From an uncultured Flavobacteriales bacterium (GTDB lineage Bacteria; Bacteroidota; Bacteroidia; Flavobacteriales; Crocinitomicaceae): a DNA stretch of 64,000 nt. Both the position numbers and the translations under genes were made by a program. The stretch is taken from positions 37,576-101,575 of the forward strand of contig CAMLRS010000014.1 of assembly GCA_946482515.1 (NCBI GenBank). Direction: 5' to 3'. Within the stretch, counting starts at the first letter, position 1; every line of letters starts with the position of its first letter. A model generated the notes under the pieces. The model searched no databases. It was not told the DNA's origin and saw nothing but the letters and a program-made list of their open reading frames with translations. Of this stretch, positions 52,115 through 60,169 are shown one piece after another.

Positions 52115-54394
52115 ATGATCCGTTTAGTACGCTGTCTGATAATCTGTTTCCCATTAGTGGCTTTTGCTCAACAGGCAAGGATTGAAGGACAGTTGACTGG
52201 TGAAAACCGCCCGGTTTCGCTGACGAGGATCGTGTTGCAGCCACAGAATCTGCAAACCATCACGGATAAAGAAGGAAAATTCGTCTTTGACAACATTAAG
52301 CCGGGAAAAATCAGCTTGTATTGCTATCCGATCGGTTTTTCTGCCGATAGTATGGAATTGACACTGGCCGCTGGTGCCGTTCAGACGGTTCAATGGGTGG
52401 TGTATCCGCAAGCCCTTGACCTAAACGATGTAGTGGTAACCGGAACACGAACCGTACGCCGCAAGCTGGATTCGCCGATCGCGGTGAACATTCTCGATGC
52501 CAAAACCTTTCAGCGCACACAATCCGTTTGTTTATCAGACGGACTCGCATTTCAACCGGGATTGCGGATGGAAACCGATTGTCAGACCTGTAACTATTCG
52601 CAGCTGCGGATGAACGGCCTGGGAGGTTCATACTCACAGATCCTGATCAACGGCCGACCTTTGTTTTCCTCATTGATGGGACTGTACGGCCTCGAACAAA
52701 TTCCTTCCAACGCCATCAGCAGAGTAGAAGTGGTACGAGGCAGCGGTTCCGTTTTGTACGGTTCGAATGCGATTGCAGGAACGATCAACGTGATTACCAA
52801 ATTGCCCGAAAGAGACGGATTATCTGTGCAGGTCAGCGATGGTTGGATTGCCACACAAGCCCACGATCTGAATATCCAGGCGAATTGCGTAGCGGTTAAC
52901 GATTCCGCAACGGCCGGTTTGACCATTTTTACCGGGATCCGGAAGCGTTCGGTTTTCGACGCCAACGACGACGGTTATTCCGAAATGCCTTCGCTGAATG
53001 GTTATTCCGTTGGGTTGAATGCGTTCCTGAAGACATCGAAGCAAACCATTCTCGAAGCCGGATTCTGGCAGATCAACGAAGAACGTCGTGGCGGAAATGC
53101 CTTTGATCGTCGTCCGGACCAGGCCGATCAATCCGAATACCGTTTGCAGAACAGCAGCATTGCCCAACTGAGCTTTACCTGGAATGCGCGGAATAACAAA
53201 ACGAGTGTACAGGCATTTTCCGGCGGACAATTGACCCAGCGAACGCATTACACGGGAATCGATCAGGCAGACGGCTGGGGAAAAACCCACAATACAACGA
53301 TGCAATCGGGCGTGCAGCTTACGCGCCGTTTCCAGTGGTCGCGAATGGGCAAAATGGAGCTCAATTCGGGCGTAGAACATTTGTTCGATGTAATCGACGA
53401 CCGCATTCCGGGCTACAACTTTGTGATCGATCAAACGATAAACCAACTGGGGATTTACCTGCAATCCGACTGGGAGCTGACGAAGAAATGGACATTGCTG
53501 GCCGGCGTTCGTGCCAACGAGCACAGCTTGCTCGATCATTGGGTGTTCACACCGCGTTTCAGTCTCTTGTACAAACCGATCAGAGCTTTGCAATTGCGGG
53601 CCGGTTATGGTCGCGGATTCAAAGCACCGCAGGCTTTCGAAACGGATATGCACATTGCTTTTGCTTCAGGTGGCGTAGCAACCATTCAGCGCAGTCCGGA
53701 CCTGCAAAGTGAGCTTTCCGACAGCTGGTCGTTTTCAGCCGACTACAACCACAAGTTCGGAAGGCAATTGGTAGGGGCGACGATGTCGCTGTTCACCACC
53801 ACGCTGCACAATGTATTTGTGCTCACGGAAATCGGGCAGGATACGTTCGGAAATACCAACCTGTTGCGCGATAACGGTGGTACCGCCCAGGTGTATGGCG
53901 TCACGCTTGAAGGAAGATGGAAATGGTCGAAGTGGCTGCAAGCCGATGCCGGCTACACCTTTCAGCGTTCCTATTACAACAATGCAGTAGCGTGGAGCGA
54001 TGCGCTTCCGGCCGAAAAACGCTTCCTGCGAACGCCTGATGCTTACGGTTTTGCTAACCTGACGTTATTGCCCGATCAACGCTGGTCGGGAACGATTGCC
54101 GGGGTTTATACCGGTCCGATGCTCGTACCGCATTTCGGTGGCGCGCCCGGAGTGCCTGAAGATGTGGTCATCCGTTCGCCTCAGTTCTTCGATTGCACGT
54201 TGCGACTGGCCTACAATTGCCACTTGCACCGGGTGGAGCAGAACATCGAAATTGCGCTCGGTGTACAGAATGTGCTGAACCAGTACCAGCAGGATTTTGA
54301 CACCGGCAAAAACCGTGACAGCAACTACATTTACGGCCCGCCGAAACCACGTACCGTTTTCCTTTCACTGAAGTGGTCGGGCGGCGATCATTGA
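52115..54394 (+). CDS. TonB-dependent receptor with CxxC in the plug
   Basis: 759 residues. Signal peptide MIRLVRCLIICFPLVAFA, then a carboxypeptidase-regulatory-like domain (GQLTGENRPVSLTRIVLQPQ, FVFDNIKPGKISLYCYPIGF) up to about residue 95, a TonB-box-like LNDVVVTGTRTVR, and a plug domain (VNILDAKTFQRTQ, GGSYSQILINGRPLFSSLMG, GSGSVLYGSNAIAGTINVI). Cys156 and Cys159 form a DCQTCNYSQ motif inside the plug, seen in a subgroup of Bacteroidota receptors; metal or thiol binding is possible. The rest is the barrel. Substrate not known; not part of the B12 operon and no riboswitch upstream. Single gene. Confidence 0.88.
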   Translation: MIRLVRCLIICFPLVAFAQQARIEGQLTGENRPVSLTRIVLQPQNLQTITDKEGKFVFDNIKPGKISLYCYPIGFSADSMELTLAAGAVQTVQWVVYPQALDLNDVVVTGTRTVRRKLDSPIAVNILDAKTFQRTQSVCLSDGLAFQPGLRMETDCQTCNYSQLRMNGLGGSYSQILINGRPLFSSLMGLYGLEQIPSNAISRVEVVRGSGSVLYGSNAIAGTINVITKLPERDGLSVQVSDGWIATQAHDLNIQANCVAVNDSATAGLTIFTGIRKRSVFDANDDGYSEMPSLNGYSVGLNAFLKTSKQTILEAGFWQINEERRGGNAFDRRPDQADQSEYRLQNSSIAQLSFTWNARNNKTSVQAFSGGQLTQRTHYTGIDQADGWGKTHNTTMQSGVQLTRRFQWSRMGKMELNSGVEHLFDVIDDRIPGYNFVIDQTINQLGIYLQSDWELTKKWTLLAGVRANEHSLLDHWVFTPRFSLLYKPIRALQLRAGYGRGFKAPQAFETDMHIAFASGGVATIQRSPDLQSELSDSWSFSADYNHKFGRQLVGATMSLFTTTLHNVFVLTEIGQDTFGNTNLLRDNGGTAQVYGVTLEGRWKWSKWLQADAGYTFQRSYYNNAVAWSDALPAEKRFLRTPDAYGFANLTLLPDQRWSGTIAGVYTGPMLVPHFGGAPGVPEDVVIRSPQFFDCTLRLAYNCHLHRVEQNIEIALGVQNVLNQYQQDFDTGKNRDSNYIYGPPKPRTVFLSLKWSGGDH

Positions 54395-54400
54395 CTATTT

Positions 54401-54493
54401 TCCCGCGAACCCGCCTGTCGGCGGACAGGTGCACGAATGTTGCGCTAATTGCTTGGTGTTTAATTGATGCGAATGCTGTCAGCAAGCTGACAG
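54401..54493. repeat. CGCGAAC/ACGAATG words with two embedded hairpins
   Basis: CCTGTC-GGCG-GACAGG (54414-54429) and CTGTCAGC-AA-GCTGACAG (54476-54493) are perfect hairpins within words shared with 30518-30600 (CCGCGAA, ACGAATG, TTAATTGATGCGAATG). May end the receptor transcript, without a U-tract. Confidence 0.55.
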
Positions 54494-54608
54494 GTTGGAG
54501 CTTATTCATAATGTTCATGAAGTTATTCGTTGGAAATCACACAACATGGCTGGCAAGCATAGGTATTAAAGCTGAATTCTTTACATTTAAGACCGTAAAC
54601 GATTTGCT

Positions 54609-55130
54609 ATGAACGGTCTACGCTACATCCTGGTTTTAACGGTTTTGTTTCCTCTGTCGCTGCTGTCGCAAAACGATTCTACGGAATGGCGGCAAACGTT
54701 GCCCTCACATGAGCTGATCAAAGGCGTAGGACTCGATTTCGGGGTCGATATTTCCGGTCAGACGGCTGTTCGGTTCGGCTATGCGATCACGGAAGAAAGA
54801 GCTGGTGGTATTTGCGCTTTCGGCTATTTCTTTCGCGGAACTGCCGTTGGTATTACCATCAATCCCGCTTTGGAAAGCTACGGCTTGTATGTCAATCGCT
54901 GGGTTTCTGTCGGAACGGTTTTCACCATGGGCGTTAAAGGCGCCTACGAAGTAGGTCCACGTAGCAGCTGGTTTTCGGCACAGCCGCAGATTGGGATCGG
55001 CAATGGTCGTTTTCGATTGCTTTACAGCTATACCGTTCCGATGTTCCTGGAACGAAAAACGCTTGTTCCCCGTCATGCGTTCACACTCGCGTTTACGCCC
55101 TTCTCGATGCCATTCGGTGAGCGGCGGTGA
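54609..55130 (+). CDS. Exported protein of unknown function, probable small beta-barrel
   Basis: 173 residues. Signal peptide MNGLRYILVLTVLFPLSLLS (cut after SQ). The mature part alternates short hydrophobic strands (GVGLDFGVDISGQTAVRFGYA, GGICAFGYFFRGTAVGITIN, FTMGVKGAYEVG, PQIGIGNGRFRLLYSYTVP), the look of an eight-stranded outer-membrane barrel. It ends FTPFSMPFGERR without the usual terminal aromatic residue. No family recognised. Stands alone. Confidence 0.65.
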   Translation: MNGLRYILVLTVLFPLSLLSQNDSTEWRQTLPSHELIKGVGLDFGVDISGQTAVRFGYAITEERAGGICAFGYFFRGTAVGITINPALESYGLYVNRWVSVGTVFTMGVKGAYEVGPRSSWFSAQPQIGIGNGRFRLLYSYTVPMFLERKTLVPRHAFTLAFTPFSMPFGERR

Positions 55131-55285
55131 TCTGTGATAGTGATTTTTTCATCTGCCGCGGCGGATGAAAAGATTCCCCTTCAAACTTGATAGTCAATCA
55201 GATTCATTTGGAACGCCATATTGACTCAAAAAACCGGCATTTTATTCCATCCGCAATAGCTATTTTTAAAGGAAATACATGACTC

Positions 55286-55618
55286 ATGAGCTGGATATTA
55301 TTGATCATTGCCGGACTGTTCGAAGTTGGATTTGCGACTTGCCTTGGAAAATCGCGTGAAACGGAAGGCACGACTTCTTACTGGTGGCTTACCGGTTTCT
55401 TCGTTTGCCTGGCGATCAGCATGTACCTGCTCATGAAAGCCACAGAAGAATTGCCGATCGGGACCGCTTATGCCGTCTGGACGGGCATTGGTGCTGTCGG
55501 AACGGTGATCATGGGGATTTTCATCTTCCAGGAGCCGGTTACGTTCTGGCGTTTGTTTTTCCTGATGACACTGATTGCTTCCATCGTAGGCCTGAAAGCG
55601 ATTTCGTCCAGTCATTAA
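55286..55618 (+). CDS. Small multidrug resistance (SMR) transporter, SugE/Gdx-like
   Basis: 110 residues, four membrane helices. Catalytic Glu13 lies in IAGLFEVGFATCLGKS; helix 3 signature PIGTAYAVWTGIGAVGTVIMG; helix 4 FLMTLIASIVGLKAI. The TAYAVWTGIGAVG form is shared with the SugE/Gdx guanidinium exporters, but assignment to substrate is not certain. No guanidine riboswitch is visible upstream. Its stop lies two bases from the stop of the convergent DUF1573 gene. Confidence 0.9.
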   Translation: MSWILLIIAGLFEVGFATCLGKSRETEGTTSYWWLTGFFVCLAISMYLLMKATEELPIGTAYAVWTGIGAVGTVIMGIFIFQEPVTFWRLFFLMTLIASIVGLKAISSSH

Positions 55619-55620
55619 CG

Positions 55621-56037
55621 CTATTGCGTACAGGGAACATTCCCTTTGAATCTGAAAGGAATCGAGCTACCGTCTGAAAGGTCGAATCCCATGGTTTTAT
55701 TGAACGGTCCGCAGCGTTGTGAAAAGCATACCTTGAACGTATACGTTTTTCCCTGCATGAGCGGCTCTTTCGGGTATTCGCAGATGAAATGCGGATCTGA
55801 TGTCCAGCTGCGCGTGATCACTACCGGTTCTTTGCCTGTGTATTTGAACGATTTGGCAAAGCGGGAAGGAAACGCTGCTATCGTCCCGAAATCGATAGTA
55901 AAGCCATCTGTCGCGATGCCGTGAAGCGTATCGGAGAAAACCGGTTCCTGTGGCGCAACGGATTTATTTCCTGAAAATTCCTTGCCCGGAACCAAGAGGA
56001 ACAGCGGAAAAATGATCGAAAGGACGAGCGCGTTCAT
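55621..56037 (-). CDS. DUF1573-like exported protein
   Basis: 138 residues from the ATG at 56037; twelve further upstream residues are possible but not supported. Signal peptide MNALVLSIIFPLFLLVPG. The core resembles DUF1573: IDFGTIAAFPSRFAKSFKYTGKEPVVITRS (in parts), where FGTI and FKYTGKEPV match the family, followed by two cysteines (FICEYP, FSQRCGPF). These domains resemble Ig-like ASPM-SPD-2-Hydin folds. Function unknown. Convergent with the SMR gene with only two bases between stops. Confidence 0.7.
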   Translation of the reverse strand: MNALVLSIIFPLFLLVPGKEFSGNKSVAPQEPVFSDTLHGIATDGFTIDFGTIAAFPSRFAKSFKYTGKEPVVITRSWTSDPHFICEYPKEPLMQGKTYTFKVCFSQRCGPFNKTMGFDLSDGSSIPFRFKGNVPCTQ

Positions 56038-56355
56038 GTGCTTTTTTCCGGAAAATAGCCAATCGTTCAACACATTGTTTCAACATTAACGCTTCGGTAA
56101 CGAAGTGCCGATTCCAATCATTCATGCTTACCTGACTTTCCAGCTTCAACGCTTCACAATCTGCCTTGTTTTTGTGTAGATACAATTGGATTAGTTTTAT
56201 ATAAAACATTCTGTTAGAGCCAATTTCATTAAAAAAATGCATTAATATTCTTTAGTTCTACCTAAATATTCAATCGTACTGCGTGTGGGCTCATTTGCGT
56301 AAGCGTTGTGCGTGTTTAATGCGTCTATCGTATACCTGTTAAACTCACACAATTA
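56038..56355. other. Divergent intergenic region
   Basis: 318 bases between divergent genes. Contains CTTCGGTAACGAAG (small hairpin near 56092-56105), a perfect GTTTTATATAAAAC palindrome (56194-56207) and AT-rich stretches near 56220-56270. No gene, no RNA and no TAnnTTTG promoter clearly assignable. Confidence 0.45.
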
Positions 56356-56685
56356 ATGAAAGGCTTACTACTCACGGTGCTACTAAGCGCGTGTTCGTCA
56401 TTTTGTGGCGCTCAGCAATATAACTACCAATTTCAAGTCGGTAACGTCGATAACATTGGTCTGGCAAAACCTCTGGTTGCGGCCATGCGTGAACACTTCA
56501 ACACGCCGGAAGAACCCAGACGATTCTCTCCGAAATTCGACGATGCGGCAGACCAATTCATTGCCACATCCGCATTATTGGTAACAGAAGAAGAGCTGAC
56601 GGCGTTTTTCCAGGAATACGCTTATGAGCTCAGCGTGTTCGAGCGTACGACCGTAACCATTGAAACCCAGAAAGAAGATGAGTAA
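56356..56685 (+). CDS. Small exported protein, unknown function
   Basis: 109 residues. Signal peptide MKGLLLTVLLSACSSFCGAQ; the early cysteines do not form a convincing lipobox because the cut after GAQ fits better. The mature ~88 residues contain YNYQFQVGNVDNIGLAKPLVAAM and FQEYAYELSVFER, an alpha/beta layout that brings to mind HMA-like or docking folds but is not identifiable. The next gene starts inside its last eight bases, so the two are translated together. Confidence 0.7.
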   Translation: MKGLLLTVLLSACSSFCGAQQYNYQFQVGNVDNIGLAKPLVAAMREHFNTPEEPRRFSPKFDDAADQFIATSALLVTEEELTAFFQEYAYELSVFERTTVTIETQKEDE

Positions 56686-58024
56686 GCGTTTATTTCTGGG
56701 AATCAGCTTGCTGGCAGCAGGTTGGTTTCATGCGTCTGCTCAGTCCGATCTCTGTTCCGGAGCGCCTTTGCTGAATGTCGGTACAGGTTGTACGAGTGTT
56801 GGCTATACGCTGTCAGGAGGCTGGGGAGCTGAAATGCCGTCACCAACCTGTGGCGTCAACAACCGCGACGGGTTTTTCCGTTTTGTGGCGACTTCCACAC
56901 AGACTTCTGTTCAGCTAACAGATGGCTCGGGAGGACCTGATCCTATCCTGGTGATATACAGCGGTTCCTGCGGAAGCCTCGTGGAAATGGACTGTTCGAA
57001 CGAAGGAAACAACGACAATGAAGATGTAACTGTTGCCACAACGATCGGTCAAACCTATTATGTAGCCATTATGCGCCATAATAACGCATCTGCGAATAAC
57101 ATCAATGGTCAGATCTGTGTGAAACAGGGGAGTGCTCCACCACCGAATACAGACTGCGACAATGCGACACAGGTTTGCAATACAGCTGCTTTTGGTGGAA
57201 ATGCCAACGGTTTCGGCGTTGATGAGCTGACTTCAGCTACGGATGGATGCTTGGGCGGTGAAAACCAATCTTCGTGGTACTATTTCCAGGCTGCAACTGC
57301 GGGAACGGTGACATTTACCATCCAAACGAATGCAGATTATGACTTCGCCGTGTGGAACAATGGTTGTGCCAGTCTCGGTGCACCTATTCGCTGTTCGTAC
57401 TCAGGTAATACCGGAAATACGGGATTGCAGGTCGGAGCAGGCGACGATACAGAAGATGCCGGTGGCAATCGTTTTGTGAATGCATTGGACGTAATCGCAG
57501 GACAGACCTACATTTTGCTCGTAGATAATTTCGACGAAGACAATACGCCGTTCAATATCGCCTGGAATTTCACCAATGGCGCCACGCTGAACTGCAACCC
57601 GGTAGCGTTGCCGGTAGACATCGTGGATTTCACCGGAACAAAGGGAAGCAGCTACAATGAGCTTTCATGGATCACTGCTTCGGAGCGCGACAACGATCAT
57701 TTTACAATCGAGCGTTCTGTCGATGGGATCGTATGGCAGGTGATCGCCAAGCCTGACGGAGCGGGTAATACGATGGTTACGACCGAATACGATTACATCG
57801 ATTACGATTACGAAGAAAATGCGGTGAACTACTACCGCCTGAGTCAGACCGATCTGAACGGCGATACGGAAACTTATTACAAGCTGGTTTCAGTTGATAA
57901 CCGATTGGACAAGAAAGCCATTGTCAAACGTTATAACCTGCTTGGTCAGGAAGTAGGAGAAGACTATAATGGCCTTGTGATCCTGCAGTTTGAAGATGGC
58001 AGCTGCCTGAAAGTCCATCAGTAA
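56678..58024 (+). CDS. Exported multi-domain surface protein with variant C-terminal sorting-like tail
   Basis: 448 residues from the ATG at 56678 (overlapping the previous stop by eight bases). Signal peptide MSKRLFLGISLLAAGWFHASAQ. Two repeated pre-peptidase-like beta domains: SDLCSGAPLLNVGTGCTSVG ... VYSGSCGSLVEMDCSN (paraphrased positions 22-140), and DCDNATQVCNTAAFGGNANGF ... SSWYYFQAATAGTVTFTIQT (150-305). Then an LPVDIVDFTGTKGSSYNELSWIT domain that ends many T9SS-exported proteins. The final tail RYNLLGQEVGEDYNGLVILQ is a shortened sorting-domain form without the YPNPA start. Export by T9SS is likely but unproven. Confidence 0.75.
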   Translation: MSKRLFLGISLLAAGWFHASAQSDLCSGAPLLNVGTGCTSVGYTLSGGWGAEMPSPTCGVNNRDGFFRFVATSTQTSVQLTDGSGGPDPILVIYSGSCGSLVEMDCSNEGNNDNEDVTVATTIGQTYYVAIMRHNNASANNINGQICVKQGSAPPPNTDCDNATQVCNTAAFGGNANGFGVDELTSATDGCLGGENQSSWYYFQAATAGTVTFTIQTNADYDFAVWNNGCASLGAPIRCSYSGNTGNTGLQVGAGDDTEDAGGNRFVNALDVIAGQTYILLVDNFDEDNTPFNIAWNFTNGATLNCNPVALPVDIVDFTGTKGSSYNELSWITASERDNDHFTIERSVDGIVWQVIAKPDGAGNTMVTTEYDYIDYDYEENAVNYYRLSQTDLNGDTETYYKLVSVDNRLDKKAIVKRYNLLGQEVGEDYNGLVILQFEDGSCLKVHQ

Positions 58025-58030
58025 CTATTT

Positions 58031-58219
58031 CTTCACCACAAAAGGCACAAAAGGTAAGGTTACGTACTTGCATAGTTGAAAGCGCCATCCGCTTTCGCGG
58101 CTGTCTACAAAAGAGATAGTATATCAGTATACAACTTTTGTGTAATCCCGATGCAATCGGGATGCTTGAAGCCGTACACAGCACATCCAAATTATTCTTT
58201 TGTGCCTTTTGTGGTGAAG
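58031..58219. repeat. MITE-like element with 23-bp perfect inverted ends
   Basis: Left end CTTCACCACAAAAGGCACAA AAG (58031-58053) and right end CTTTTGTGCCTTTTGTGGTG AAG (58197-58219) are exact inverse complements, 189 bases overall, with an internal ATCCCGATGCAATCGGGAT palindrome near 58145-58163. No coding sequence inside. It lies between two plus-strand genes. A partial copy of the end (TTTTTGTGGTGAAAAG) lies near 59972-59990. Confidence 0.65.
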
Positions 58220-58338
58220 AATCTAAACACCGATTTAAGTAAGAATCTCCACTCGAATTGTCTGTTTTCAATTATTAACAGTCGCCGCGGATTGCACGAA
58301 CGAAAATGCTGTATTTTCAACCTGTTAAGTGCAGGAGT

Positions 58339-59040
58339 ATGGAAGAACAGCATCAGAATTTTGAGTGGGACCGGCTTTTGTTCAACGAGCTTCCCGCAGA
58401 GTTCCTGCTCGAGGTCATTTTCAGGTCCATCATCATGTTTGTCGTTGTGCTGCTGGCGTTGCGCATGACAGGTAAGCGCGGCGTAAGACAGCTGTCAATC
58501 TTTGAGACTGTGCTCATCATCGCTTTGGGTTCTGCGGCCGGCGATCCGATGTTTTACGATGATGTCGGGATGATTCCCGCACTGATGGTCTTCCTGGTAA
58601 TCATTTTCCTGTACCGTTTTGTGACCTGGCTCACAGGGAAAAGCAAGCGCTTCGAAGAATTTGTAGAAGGTGTGCCCGTTTGCCTGATCCGTGAAGGACA
58701 ATTCGCCTACGAGAATTTCAAAAAGGAAGTCCTTGCACAGGACGAATTCTTCACCGAATTGCGCATAAAAAGCGTGGAACACCTCGGACAGGTGCGCAAT
58801 GCCTACCTCGAACCATCGGGTGAGCTCAGCATCTATTATTACGAAGACAAGGATGTTCGCTACGGTTTGCCGCTGCGCCCGGAATTATTTGCCGATAAGA
58901 TCAGGCAGGTTGTTGTCGCCGGACAGTATGCCTGCACGTTTTGTGGCTCGGTTGTCGAGCTGGAATCGGGACCAGCTACCTGCACCAAATGTGGAAACAA
59001 GGAGTGGGTAAAAGCATTGAATACAAGGCGAATCGCTTAA
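58339..59040 (+). CDS. YetF/DUF421 membrane protein with C-terminal zinc ribbon
   Basis: 233 residues from the ATG at 58339, which is preceded by CAGGAG. Three helices (FRSIIMFVVVLLALRMTGKRG, LSIFETVLIIALGSAAGDPMF and MIPALMVFLVIIFLYRFVTWL) form the YetF membrane part; the motifs RMTGKRG and ALGSAAGDP are typical. A soluble domain follows (EGVPVCLIREGQFAYENF, LAQDEFFTELRIKSVEHLGQV). The last ~40 residues hold two CxxC pairs (CTFCGSVVELE, CTKCGNKEW), a zinc ribbon, an extension less common in the family. Function unknown (sporulation-linked in Bacillus). Confidence 0.85.
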   Translation: MEEQHQNFEWDRLLFNELPAEFLLEVIFRSIIMFVVVLLALRMTGKRGVRQLSIFETVLIIALGSAAGDPMFYDDVGMIPALMVFLVIIFLYRFVTWLTGKSKRFEEFVEGVPVCLIREGQFAYENFKKEVLAQDEFFTELRIKSVEHLGQVRNAYLEPSGELSIYYYEDKDVRYGLPLRPELFADKIRQVVVAGQYACTFCGSVVELESGPATCTKCGNKEWVKALNTRRIA

Positions 59041-59160
59041 GAGGGAAGTTGATTTTAAGACTTCAGGACATCAGGATCTTAGGACTCCAGCATCCTGGTG
59101 TGATCAAGACAGGAGATTCTTATGTGCTCTATGTGTCTATGTGGTTTAAAAATCAATATC
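59041..59160. repeat. Word-repeat block (CTTCAGGACATCAGGA, CTATGTG)
   Basis: GACTTCAGGACATCAGGATC with TTAGGACTCCAGCATCCTGG (59059-59098), then GTGCTCTATGTGTCTATGTGG (59122-59142, shown in part). Same blocks and order as at 38899-39060. It lies directly upstream of the methyltransferase gene. Confidence 0.6.
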
Positions 59161-59169
59161 ATTGTTATC

Positions 59170-59964
59170 ATGGAACACAACGATTACCTGAATAAGAATA
59201 AAGCGGCCTGGAATGCGAAAACGACCGTGCACATCGATTCAGACTTTTACGATATGCCGTCGTTTCTGCGTGGCGAGTCGACGCTGAAGAAACCCGAGCT
59301 GGGTTTGCTGGGCGATGTAACCGGCAAGCGCATTCTGCATTTGCAATGTCATTTCGGGCAGGATACGCTTTCACTGGCACGTATGGGCGCTGAAGTCACT
59401 GGCGTGGATTTATCCGATGCAGCAATCGCCAAGGCGCGTGAGCTGACCGAAACGCTTGAACTGAAGGCAAATTTTGTCTGCTGTGATATCTACAGTCTGA
59501 AAGAGCATTTGAACGAAACCTTCGATATTGTATTCACCAGTTACGGAACAATTGGCTGGCTGCCGGATCTCGATCGCTGGGCGGCTATCGTACAGCATTT
59601 CCTCAAGCCGGGTGGAACATTCGTCATGGTGGATTTCCATCCCGTTATCTGGATGTTCGACGAGCATTTCCGCGAGGTACGCTATTCGTACTTCAACACG
59701 GAAACAATTGTGGAACAGGAGGAAGGCTCGTATGCCGACCGCGAAGCTGCTATTGCCTACGAAACCGTTTCGTGGAACCATCCGACGTCTGAATTACTGC
59801 AAAGCCTCATCGATGCCGGTATGACGCTGCAACAATTCCGCGAATGGGATTATTCGCCGTATGCCTGTTTCCGCGGGCTGCGCGAAGACGAGCCTGGCGT
59901 TTACCGCATCAGCCACCTCGACGCCAAATTACCTATGATGTATGGGATTGTGGCAACTAGATAA
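59170..59964 (+). CDS. SAM-dependent class I methyltransferase
   Basis: 264 residues from the ATG at 59170; the upstream frame runs into the CTATGTG repeat and is rejected. Starts MEHNDYLNKNKAAWNAKT, then SAM motif I RILHLQCHFGQDTLSLARMG near residue 56, motif II EVTGVDLSDAAIAKARELTE near 76, and motif IV DIVFTSYGTIGWLPDL near 119. KPGGTFVMVDFHPVIWMF near 151 is motif VI. Substrate not known; it may act on a small molecule such as a quinone precursor or a thiol. Single gene. Confidence 0.87.
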   Translation: MEHNDYLNKNKAAWNAKTTVHIDSDFYDMPSFLRGESTLKKPELGLLGDVTGKRILHLQCHFGQDTLSLARMGAEVTGVDLSDAAIAKARELTETLELKANFVCCDIYSLKEHLNETFDIVFTSYGTIGWLPDLDRWAAIVQHFLKPGGTFVMVDFHPVIWMFDEHFREVRYSYFNTETIVEQEEGSYADREAAIAYETVSWNHPTSELLQSLIDAGMTLQQFREWDYSPYACFRGLREDEPGVYRISHLDAKLPMMYGIVATR

Positions 59965-60120
59965 GTTTGCTTTTTGTGGTGAAAAGTTTTCCATCCAAAA
60001 CCACCCATCGTTTTGCAAACCGTAAATAGCTTACGTACTCCCGGAAGTATCTTTGTTTCAGCTCAAGAGGCAAAGAAATTACCTGCCGGATAACCATCAG
60101 AACAGGTACCTAACCACCCA

Positions 60121-60158
60121 AAACGACAAAAGAGGATTCCGGCCCTCTTTTGTCGTTT
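60121..60158. terminator. Strong hairpin after clpB
   Basis: AAACGACAAAAGAGG (60121-60135) and CCTCTTTTGTCGTTT (60144-60158): perfect 15-bp arms with an 8-base loop, 12 bases beyond the clpB stop. T residues follow on the minus strand; the plus strand side has only a few, so it mainly ends clpB. Confidence 0.75.
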
Positions 60159-60169
60159 CCATACGTTGC

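Noticed and set aside
55131..55285. Guanidine riboswitch upstream of the SMR transporter
   Set aside because: A CATCTGCCGC/GCGGATG hairpin is present, but neither the guanidine-I core nor paired ACGR loops of guanidine-II were found.
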